Assembly: GCA_903904005.1 (NCBI GenBank)
Contig: CAIVAR010000137.1
Span: forward strand, 1 to 44,006
Reading direction: 5' to 3'
From: an uncultured Anaeromyxobacter sp.
GTDB lineage: Bacteria; Myxococcota; Myxococcia; Myxococcales; Anaeromyxobacteraceae
DNA length: 44,006 nt
The notes under the pieces were generated by a model. It did no database searches, was not told the origin of the DNA, and worked only from the letters and a program-made list of their open reading frames with translations. The position numbers and the translations under genes are program-made. Each line of letters opens with the position of its first letter. Position 1 is the first letter of the stretch. Below are positions 27,364 to 34,410 of this stretch, in pieces.

Positions 27364-28277
27364 GGGAGCTCCAGAACGAGTTCTCCTGGTCCAAGTCGCG
27401 CCACGAGAAGTTCGCCGAGTGCCCGCGCGCCTACTGGTTCCACTACTACGGCTCCTGGGGCGGCTGGGACGCCAAGACCGGGCCGGCCACCCGCGAGCTC
27501 TACGTCCTGAAGAACCTCTCCTCCCGCTGGCAGTGGGCCGGGTCGGCGGTGCACGAGGCCATCCGTCACATGCTGAACCGCTCCCGCTTCACCGGGGACG
27601 GCAAGTCGCTCGAGAAGCTCCTCGAGGAGACGCGGCAGCGTTCCCGCACGCAGTTCGCCGGCTCGCGGGAAAAGGGCTACTGGCGCGACCCCAAGCGCAT
27701 CCCCGGGCTCGTCGAGCACGAGTACGCCGAGCCGGTCGGGCCGGAGGAGTGGAAGCGCATCTGGGACGAGCTCATCGAGGGCTCGATCCGGAACTTCTAC
27801 GGCAGCCAGACCTTCGACCGGATCCGCGCCATCCCCGCGAGCCGCTGGCTCACGGTGGACGAGCTCGACACCTGGACCTTCGAGGGCACCAAGATCTGGG
27901 TGGCCATCGACTTCGCCTACCGTGACGAGGACGATCGGATCCACGTGCTCGACTGGAAGACCGGCAAGGAGCGGGGCGCCGACCACATGCAGGTGGCCCA
28001 GTACGCCCTCTACGCGCAGCGGAAATGGAACGCCGCGCCCGAGTCGGTGGTGGGTGGCCTCGTCTACCTCTCCACCGGCGCCGACCGGGTGGACGTGGCG
28101 GTGGACGCGCCGGCGCTCGAGGCGGCCCAGGGACGGATGCGGGAGAGCATCGCCGGGATGAAGGAGCGGCTCGACGACCCGCTCCGGAACGCGGCGTCGA
28201 AGGAGCGCTTCCCCCAGATCGAGGACCGGACCGCCTGCCGCCGCTGCCCGTTCCGCCGCCCCTGCGGGCGGATGTAG
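27360..28277 (+). CDS. RecB/AddB/Cas4-type PD-(D/E)XK nuclease with Fe-S cysteine signature
   Basis: A 305-residue stand-alone nuclease. Active-site elements are in order: H65, D184, D198-x-K200 (LDWKTG) and a QxxxY motif (Q211, Y215). Four cysteines match the cluster arrangement of AddB and Cas4: C21 in AECPRAYWF and C293, C296, C302 at the extreme C-terminus (C-x2-C-x5-C). No helicase or CRISPR gene adjoins it, so it is probably a DNA-processing exonuclease of unknown pathway. The ATG at 27360 overlaps the preceding stop as ATGA. Its TAG abuts the convergent gene's stop as TAGCTA, with no gap. Confidence 0.88.
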   Translation: MRELQNEFSWSKSRHEKFAECPRAYWFHYYGSWGGWDAKTGPATRELYVLKNLSSRWQWAGSAVHEAIRHMLNRSRFTGDGKSLEKLLEETRQRSRTQFAGSREKGYWRDPKRIPGLVEHEYAEPVGPEEWKRIWDELIEGSIRNFYGSQTFDRIRAIPASRWLTVDELDTWTFEGTKIWVAIDFAYRDEDDRIHVLDWKTGKERGADHMQVAQYALYAQRKWNAAPESVVGGLVYLSTGADRVDVAVDAPALEAAQGRMRESIAGMKERLDDPLRNAASKERFPQIEDRTACRRCPFRRPCGRM

Positions 28278-28904
28278 CTACAGCGCGAACCCGGCCGCGA
28301 TCTGCGGCACCCAGTAGGCGCAGGTGCCGGTGCAGTTCGTGAAGACCCGCTCGTAGGCGATGCCGAGCAGGAAGGTGGCCGGCCCCACCGAGGCGAAGGA
28401 GAACCCGCCCCGCACGCCCCAGGCGTCCTGCGGCAGGAGGCCGCCGGAGACGAACCAGTGGGCGTAGTAGCCGCCCACGTAGGGGACGATGCCCCCCGGA
28501 ACCGGCAGGAACCAGTCGACCCCCGGCTTCACCATGAACACCGTGGGTGAATCACCGAAGGAGAAGCCCAGGTCGAGGGTGGGCAGCACCCCCCCGTAGA
28601 TGAAGTAGCCGACCCCTCCGCCCAGGCTCACCGCCGACTGCCCGTAGGCGAAGGTCGCCCCGAGCGTGCCCCAGAGCCGGAGCCGGCGCACCGACCACTC
28701 GGGGACCGACTGCTGGCCCGGCGGCAGGGCGCCGCGGGGCGGCGCGGAGGGCGGTGGCTCGTCGGCCGCCTCCTCGGGCGGGGGCGGCGGAGGCGGGGGC
28801 GGAGGGGCGGCCTGCGAGGGGCCGACGTACTGGGCGTGGGCCGGCGCGGCCGAACCGGCCGAGACGGCGAGGGCGACGACGAGGGCGAGGCGCGCGGTCC
28901 GCAT
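28278..28904 (-). CDS. Secreted protein with polyproline linker and beta-barrel-like domain
   Basis: A 208-residue protein with a signal peptide (cleavage near AHAQ, residue 25), then a ten-proline run and more Pro/Glu-rich sequence to about 65, then alternating glycine/aromatic strands that suggest a small outer-membrane beta-barrel. No family is recognised. It follows the PabB-PabC gene by 19 nt, with a possible -10 element in the gap, so it may have its own promoter. Confidence 0.7.
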   Translation of the reverse strand: MRTARLALVVALAVSAGSAAPAHAQYVGPSQAAPPPPPPPPPPEEAADEPPPSAPPRGALPPGQQSVPEWSVRRLRLWGTLGATFAYGQSAVSLGGGVGYFIYGGVLPTLDLGFSFGDSPTVFMVKPGVDWFLPVPGGIVPYVGGYYAHWFVSGGLLPQDAWGVRGGFSFASVGPATFLLGIAYERVFTNCTGTCAYWVPQIAAGFAL

Positions 28905-28912
28905 GCGGGAGA

Positions 28913-28918
28913 AGTCTA
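28913..28918 (-). promoter_or_regulatory. Possible -10 element before the beta-barrel-like gene
   Basis: Minus-strand TAGACT ends 8 nt before the ATG at 28904. It sits in the 19-nt gap after the PabB-PabC stop; no -35 is evident. Confidence 0.27.
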
Positions 28919-28923
28919 TCCGC

Positions 28924-30645
28924 TCACGGGACGAGCCGCGCCTCGATCCAGCCCCGCAGTGCGTTCACCAGCCAGAACCGCCGGGCCCGCACCAGGTCCC
29001 CGGGGCGGAGCGTCCGCTCCCGCACCTCTCCGCGCGCGAGCAGGCCGGCCCGGAAGACGCCCGGGAGGAGCCCGGCGTCGAGCGGCGGCGTGACCCGCTC
29101 GCCGTCCAGGTCGGCCACCACGTTCGTGAACGTCCCCTCGGTGAGCTCCCCCTCCCGGTTCAAGAGCAGCACGTCGAAGGCGTGGGGGCGGGTGGCGCGG
29201 CGCCGGTCGTAGGGCTCGCGCCGGGTGGTCTTGTGGAAGAGGGCGGCGTCCCGGCGGTCGACCGGATCTCCGGAGAGGGCCACCGGGACCGGCCCCTCCA
29301 CGGGGGCGGGCAGGGGCATCCGCTCCAGCACCACCTCGCCGGCGGGATCGAGGAGGAGGCGCAGCCTCGCGTCGCCGGACTCCGCGCCGATCCGCTCCCG
29401 GAGCGCCGCGAGGTCGAGGGGGATGGCGTGGTAGCGGGCCGAGCCGGCGAGGCGCAGCAGGTGCCCCTCCAGGAGCGCCACCCGACCGTCCTCGAGCCGC
29501 ATCGTCTCGAGGAGCGTCGGGGTCCCCGGCGTCGTCTCGAGCACCCGGGTCTTGGCGAGCGCCTCGTCCCACTCGGCGGCCGGCTCGGAGTCCCAGGTGA
29601 TCCCGCCGCCCGTTCCGTAGGTGGCCTCCCCGGTGGCGAGGTCGACCTCCGCGGTGCGGATGGCCACGTTGAAGCAGGCGTCCCCGCCCGGGGCGATGGC
29701 GCCCACCGCGCCGCAGTAGACGCCGCGGGGGGAGCGCTCCAGGTCGGCCACGAACCGCATGGCGGCGACCTTGGGCGCGCCGGTGACCGAGCCGCAGGGA
29801 AAGGTGGCCGCGAAGAGCTCGGCGAGGTCGACCCCGGGGCGCAGCCGGGCCGAGACCGTGGAGGTGAGCTGCCAGACGGTGCGGAGCCGCTCCACCTCGA
29901 GGAGCGGCCCGGCATGGACCGAGCCGGTGACGGCCACCCGGCCGAGGTCGTTCCGGAGGAGGTCGGCGATCATCACGTTCTCGGCCCGGTCCTTCTCCGA
30001 CGCGGCCAGCGCGAGCCGGACCCGCTCGTCCTCCGCGAGGAAGCGTCCGCGCCGGGCCGTCCCCTTCATGGGGCGCGAGGTCACCCGGTCGCCCTGCCGC
30101 AGGAGGAAGAGCTCCGGCGAGGCGGAGGCGACGGCGCGATCCCCGGTGCGCACGTAGGCCGAGTCGCCCGAGCCCTGCGCCCCGCGCAGCCGGTGGTGGA
30201 GGTCGAGCGGGTCGCCCTCCATCCGGCCCCCGAGACGGAAGGTGAAGTTCACCTGGTAGACGGCGCCGGCGGCGACTCCCTGCCGGATCGCCTGCACCGC
30301 CTCCGCGTGGACCGCGGCGTCGAGCTCCGGCGCGGCACCGGCGAGCCGGGCGTCGGCCGGCCGCGGAGCGGGCACGGGGAGCGGGGCGTCGTGCAGGCCG
30401 AACCAGGCGAGCGGTCCCGTTCCCGGCCGCACCCGGAGCGCGGCGTCGAAGGCCGGCGCCGCCTCGTAGGCCACGAAGCCGATCGCCCATCGCCCCGCGC
30501 GCGCCGCGCCCTCGGCGGCCCGGAGGACCGGCACGACCTCGGCGAGGGTCCGGGCCTCGATCACCTCGCGGGGTGCGCCGAAGGCGAGCGGGCCCCAGCC
30601 CGCCGAGTCGAGCTCGAGCAGGGCGTGGACTAGCGGTCCGTCCAA
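28924..30645 (-). CDS. pabBC: Aminodeoxychorismate synthase component I fused to aminodeoxychorismate lyase (PabB-PabC)
   Basis: A fusion of about 573 residues for p-aminobenzoate, hence folate, synthesis. The PabB half makes aminodeoxychorismate: it shows YQVNFTFRL, SRPMKGTARRG, MIADLLRNDLGR, FPCGSVTGAPK and RGVYCGAVGAI. The PabC half is a PLP lyase of the branched-chain aminotransferase fold, with FHKTTRREPYDRRR (candidate lysine) and GELTEGTFTNVVADL. The amidotransferase PabA is not in the window. Start uncertain: no ATG or GTG precedes the conserved region, so a TTG at 30645, overlapping the upstream gene by 16 bp, is the best choice. Confidence 0.87.
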   Translation of the reverse strand: MDGPLVHALLELDSAGWGPLAFGAPREVIEARTLAEVVPVLRAAEGAARAGRWAIGFVAYEAAPAFDAALRVRPGTGPLAWFGLHDAPLPVPAPRPADARLAGAAPELDAAVHAEAVQAIRQGVAAGAVYQVNFTFRLGGRMEGDPLDLHHRLRGAQGSGDSAYVRTGDRAVASASPELFLLRQGDRVTSRPMKGTARRGRFLAEDERVRLALAASEKDRAENVMIADLLRNDLGRVAVTGSVHAGPLLEVERLRTVWQLTSTVSARLRPGVDLAELFAATFPCGSVTGAPKVAAMRFVADLERSPRGVYCGAVGAIAPGGDACFNVAIRTAEVDLATGEATYGTGGGITWDSEPAAEWDEALAKTRVLETTPGTPTLLETMRLEDGRVALLEGHLLRLAGSARYHAIPLDLAALRERIGAESGDARLRLLLDPAGEVVLERMPLPAPVEGPVPVALSGDPVDRRDAALFHKTTRREPYDRRRATRPHAFDVLLLNREGELTEGTFTNVVADLDGERVTPPLDAGLLPGVFRAGLLARGEVRERTLRPGDLVRARRFWLVNALRGWIEARLVP

Positions 30646-32006
30646 GTTTCCGTCCGCAGGAGCGCGGGGACCTCGGTGGCGAGGGACGGATCGGGCCGCA
30701 CCACCATCTTGCGGACCGTGTCGGCCACCCGCGCCCCTCCCGGCATCGAGAGGACGGCGTCGAACCAGGTCGCCTCGTCGTAACGGCCGTCCCGCGCGCT
30801 GTAGAAGACCTGTCCCCAGAACTGCAGGAGGTCCCACGGCGGATCGCGCCGGAGGCCGGCGGCCTCGGTGAGCAGGCTCGCAACCTCGCCGCAGCGGTAG
30901 ACCGTCTCCCAGCGCCCGTCGCGGGCGGCGGTGGAGAGCGGCCCCGCCTCCAGCAGGCGGAGGCACTCCGCGGTGTCGTCGGAGGCGATCTGCCGGAAGC
31001 GCTCCCGGGTGAGGACGTCGAGGTCGACGAGCGCGCGGAGCGCCCAGGCGTCCGCGCCCCCCTCGTCGAGCCAGGGGCTCGCGCCGTCGGCGGGGCGGAA
31101 CTGCTGGTCGAGCCAGAGGTGGGCCGCCTCGTGGGCGAGGAGCCGCGCCTGCTTCTCCCACACCAGGGGATCCTCGTCCCGCCCGAACCGGGAGCCGAGC
31201 CGGGCGTCGAGCTGGACCACCCCCTCGAGCGTGCCGCCCCCGAACGAGAGCGCACCCGGCTCACGCTCGGTGCCGTAGGAGAGGAAGAGGGTGGGGCGGT
31301 GGACGAGCTGCCATCCCGTCCGGGCGGCGTAGTGGGCGAAGACCCGGGGGGCGAGGGAGAGCGTGCGGTCGCGCAGCCAGGCCGGCATCCCGCCGTCGAC
31401 CACCGCCATCCCTGCGGGCGTGTCGTGGATGGGCGAGGTCCCGAAGGCGGCGTAGGTACCGTCGCCGCGCGAGCTCCACCGGGCCGGTCCCGGGTGCACC
31501 GCCCCGCCCACCACGACGAGGTCGCCCCTGCGCGGGACGAGCTCGAACTGGAGCTTCCAGGGATCCTCGGTGGCCGGACCCGCCACGTCGAGGACGCCGG
31601 TGTAGAGGAGCACCGTCCCGTCCGCGAAGGGGATGAAGGCCTGGTAGTCCTTCTCCGGCTTCCGGGCGTATTCGACGATCACCGCCTCGAAGGCGTCGAA
31701 GGGGGCGCCGGAGGAGACGATGCGGTCGACCCCGCCGTCGGTGACGATGGAGAGCCCGGGCGTGCGCAGGATCCACTGCCGCTTTCGATCCCCGTATCCC
31801 GGGCGCGCGAGCCGGAGCTCCCGGACCGGGTGGGGAAGGCGCCAGGCCACCGCCCAGCCGGCGCCGGGGGGCAGGTGCTCGACGCGGATCGAGGCCGTGC
31901 CCGGTGGCAGGGCGGGCGCCACCGCGGCCGGGGACGCCGCAGGCTTCGGTGCGGCGTGGGAGCAGGAGACGACGAGGAGGAGGGCGGGAAGCAGGGTCCG
32001 ATGCAC
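30630..32006 (-). CDS. M1-like gluzincin zinc metallopeptidase lipoprotein
   Basis: A 458-residue predicted lipoprotein (lipobox VVSC at 12-15) with a zinc peptidase signature: H292-E293-x-x-H296 in LLAHEAAHLWL, then E315 in LDEGGADA. The HExxH-x18-E spacing is that of gluzincins (M1 type). GALSFGGG lies upstream where M1 enzymes have the GxMEN region. The N-terminal about 200 residues are beta-rich without a recognised family. The start is a GTG at 32006, 10 nt after the M28 gene. Confidence 0.72.
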   Translation of the reverse strand: MHRTLLPALLLVVSCSHAAPKPAASPAAVAPALPPGTASIRVEHLPPGAGWAVAWRLPHPVRELRLARPGYGDRKRQWILRTPGLSIVTDGGVDRIVSSGAPFDAFEAVIVEYARKPEKDYQAFIPFADGTVLLYTGVLDVAGPATEDPWKLQFELVPRRGDLVVVGGAVHPGPARWSSRGDGTYAAFGTSPIHDTPAGMAVVDGGMPAWLRDRTLSLAPRVFAHYAARTGWQLVHRPTLFLSYGTEREPGALSFGGGTLEGVVQLDARLGSRFGRDEDPLVWEKQARLLAHEAAHLWLDQQFRPADGASPWLDEGGADAWALRALVDLDVLTRERFRQIASDDTAECLRLLEAGPLSTAARDGRWETVYRCGEVASLLTEAAGLRRDPPWDLLQFWGQVFYSARDGRYDEATWFDAVLSMPGGARVADTVRKMVVRPDPSLATEVPALLRTETWTDR

Positions 32007-32016
32007 GGGGGATGGC

Positions 32017-34296
32017 CTAACGCGGCGCGGGGGCGTTCGCCCCGATCCGCACGCGACGGGTGAAGAGGGTGAGGTCCCCCTCCTGCTGCGTCACCGCCCA
32101 GGGCGGGCGCGCCGCGGCGACGGCCGCCGCCGCCGGTGGGAGCCCCGGCGACTGGTCGGCGACCACCAGCTCGACCGGACCGGACGACTCCGCGGCGAAC
32201 GCCACCTCGATGCCCTCCGGACGCGCCGGGAAGCGGTACAGCCACCAGCCGCCGTACCAGCGGGCGAGCTTCGGGACGGGGAGCGGGACCCAGACGCCGT
32301 CGAGCGTCAGGGCGAAGATGTTCACCGAGGGAGGAACGGCGAGCTGGATCTCGCCCGCTCCGCGCGGGGAACGGAGCCGCGCGCGCCAGTGGAGCTCGTT
32401 CGCGTCGCGCCGATCCTCGAGGATCTCCACCTCCGGGCCCGGGACCGGCAGGCGATCGGTGGCGGCCTCGAACGACGGCCGCAGCGCGCCCCAGCCGAAG
32501 CGCACCCGCGCCGTGAGGGAGAAGGGTGCCGCCGACCGGACCGCGTCGGGTAGCCGCCCCGAGTCGGCGTAGGCGAGGACGTGGGCGAGCGGGGTGTCGG
32601 CCTCCTGGTGGAAGTAGACGATCACCCGCTCCGGCGCGTCGGCGTCGGCCCCGGGGAGCAGGCAGGCCACGCCGAGCGAGACGGCGCCGAGGAGCGCGGG
32701 GATCGCCACGGCGGCGGCGCGGGCGCGCAGGGTCGTCGCCGCCGCGAGCGGGAGGAGCGGGAGGGCGACGAGCGCCACGGTCACCGCCACGGCGCCCCCC
32801 GCCGCGTGCCCCAGGGCCGGGTAGAGGAGCCAGGCCGGGGGGAGGAGGACGAGTCCGGCCGCGACGAGCGTGAGCAGGTCGGTGGCCGCCTCGCCCCGCG
32901 CCCCGGCACGCCGGGCGAGGATGCCCGCGACGCCCCAGACGAGCGCCGGGACCACGAGCAGGTAGGAGGCGCCGGGGAGCGTGGCGGCGAGGGCGACGGC
33001 CATGCCGGCGAGGAGGAGCCGGACGCCGTCCCGCAGCCCGCCGGGCCCGGCCCGCCCTCCGAGCAGGAGCGCGGGGAGGAGCCCGCCCGCGGTCCCGGCG
33101 AGGAGGAACGAGGCCACGAGCGGCCCCGGGTTCGCAACCCAGGGGCGGAAGATCGGATCGAGCCCGAGCGCGCGCCCGGCCAGGTGGCCCGCCACCGCCC
33201 CCCCGCCGAGCCCGAGCGGAAGGGCGAGCGCGCCGAGCGCGATCCGCGCCGCCCCGGTCGCACCGCGCCGGACGTCGGCCACCACGCCGCCGAGGGCGAG
33301 GAGGAGGGCGGCGAGCGCCGCCGGCAGGGCGAGCCCCTCCGGGAAGCGGACCACCACGAGCCCGAGCAGGTCGAACCAGACCGCCTCCCCCTCGGCGATG
33401 ATCGGCCCGGAGAGGGCGCGCACCAGCGCGAGCGCGTTCTCCCCCTGGTGCTGCACCGAACGCGGGTCGAGGTGGGCGAGGTCGTCCCTCGGCGTGTGGT
33501 AGCGAACCGCGCCGTCGACGAAGGCCAGGTTCGCCCCCGGAACCCGGAGCCGGCGCAGGACGGTGAGGTTGGTGTCGTTGGGGAGCATCCGGTAGACGGT
33601 CGAGAGCAGCGAGCTCCCCATCGGCCGCCGGGCCCCCTCGGCGAAGCGGCGCGCGACGGCCGCGCCCCCGCCGGTGGTCTCGAAGAGGAGGCTCGGGCCA
33701 CCGGTGCCGCGGGCCTCCAGGTTGACGATGGCTCCCACCTCGCTCGCCGCCGGGTCCTTCAGGAAGGCCTCGGCGCCACCCAGGCCCGACTCCTCCGCGT
33801 CGTCCACGAGCAGGATGACGTCGGACCCGGCCGGCTCGGCACGGAGCGCCCGGGCGAGCTCGAGGACGATGGCCACGCCCGAGCCGTCGTCGGCCGCGCC
33901 CGGTCCGGCCGGGACCGAGTCGTGGTGGGCCGAGACGAGCACCGCCTTGCCGCGCGTCCGGCCGGGCATCCGGACGACCACGTTCGAGACCGGCGTGCAG
34001 GAGAGGTAGCGGTTGCAGGTGAGCGACGATTCGACCCGCGGCTCGAACCCGAGCGCGCGGAACTCGGCGACGACCGCGTCCCGTACCCGTCGCCCGGCCT
34101 CGGACCCCGCGGGGTGGGGCACGCCCTCGCCGGCCGCGTCGAGCACCCGTCGCAGGCGCGGAAGGGCCCGCTCGGCGGAGAAATCGCCGGACGGGACGGA
34201 GGAGGGGAGGGGCGCCGGGGGGCGGAGCCCGAGCCAGGTCGCCGCGAGCAGCGCCGCGAGCAGGAGGAGACCGGCGGAGAGGGCGCGCCCGTTCAT
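32017..34296 (-). CDS. M28 metallopeptidase fused to a polytopic membrane domain
   Basis: A 759-residue protein. One N-terminal membrane segment leads to an M28 aminopeptidase domain (about 40-310) with ligands and catalytic residues in SAHHDSVP (H124, D126), GAADDGSG (D136), DDAEES (E168, E169) and YHTPRDD. Then come about eight membrane segments (about 325-580) and a soluble C-terminal domain. The order resembles eukaryotic ER metallopeptidase 1 (Ermp1/Fxna). ATG 34296 is chosen; a CAGAAT sequence lies 8 nt upstream. The substrate is unknown. Confidence 0.85.
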   Translation of the reverse strand: MNGRALSAGLLLLAALLAATWLGLRPPAPLPSSVPSGDFSAERALPRLRRVLDAAGEGVPHPAGSEAGRRVRDAVVAEFRALGFEPRVESSLTCNRYLSCTPVSNVVVRMPGRTRGKAVLVSAHHDSVPAGPGAADDGSGVAIVLELARALRAEPAGSDVILLVDDAEESGLGGAEAFLKDPAASEVGAIVNLEARGTGGPSLLFETTGGGAAVARRFAEGARRPMGSSLLSTVYRMLPNDTNLTVLRRLRVPGANLAFVDGAVRYHTPRDDLAHLDPRSVQHQGENALALVRALSGPIIAEGEAVWFDLLGLVVVRFPEGLALPAALAALLLALGGVVADVRRGATGAARIALGALALPLGLGGGAVAGHLAGRALGLDPIFRPWVANPGPLVASFLLAGTAGGLLPALLLGGRAGPGGLRDGVRLLLAGMAVALAATLPGASYLLVVPALVWGVAGILARRAGARGEAATDLLTLVAAGLVLLPPAWLLYPALGHAAGGAVAVTVALVALPLLPLAAATTLRARAAAVAIPALLGAVSLGVACLLPGADADAPERVIVYFHQEADTPLAHVLAYADSGRLPDAVRSAAPFSLTARVRFGWGALRPSFEAATDRLPVPGPEVEILEDRRDANELHWRARLRSPRGAGEIQLAVPPSVNIFALTLDGVWVPLPVPKLARWYGGWWLYRFPARPEGIEVAFAAESSGPVELVVADQSPGLPPAAAAVAAARPPWAVTQQEGDLTLFTRRVRIGANAPAPR

Positions 34297-34340
34297 CGGG
34301 GGCCATTCTGTCACGCCGGCGGCGCGCACGAGGGCGCCGG

Positions 34341-34386
34341 AAAAGAAGAGGGCCGGCCCGGGGCAGAGGGTACCCCGGACCGGCCC
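34341..34386 (-). terminator. Strong terminator after the Ig-repeat protein gene
   Basis: GGGCCGG (34350-34356) pairs with CCGGCCC (34380-34386), then after one C-A mismatch CCGGGG (34358-34363) pairs with CCCCGG (34373-34378), leaving a 9-nt loop. On the minus strand it runs into a T-rich tract (34349-34341). Confidence 0.75.
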
Positions 34387-34410
34387 GTGCTGAGCGTTGC
34401 TGCTGCGGCG

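Noticed and set aside
27360-28277. Cas4 of a CRISPR system
   Set aside because: The nuclease and Fe-S motifs match Cas4 and AddB equally; there is no repeat array or other cas gene in the window.
28548-28560. Second copy of the GGGTGAATC half-site
   Set aside because: It lies inside the beta-barrel-like coding region as a single arm without its partner; probably chance.
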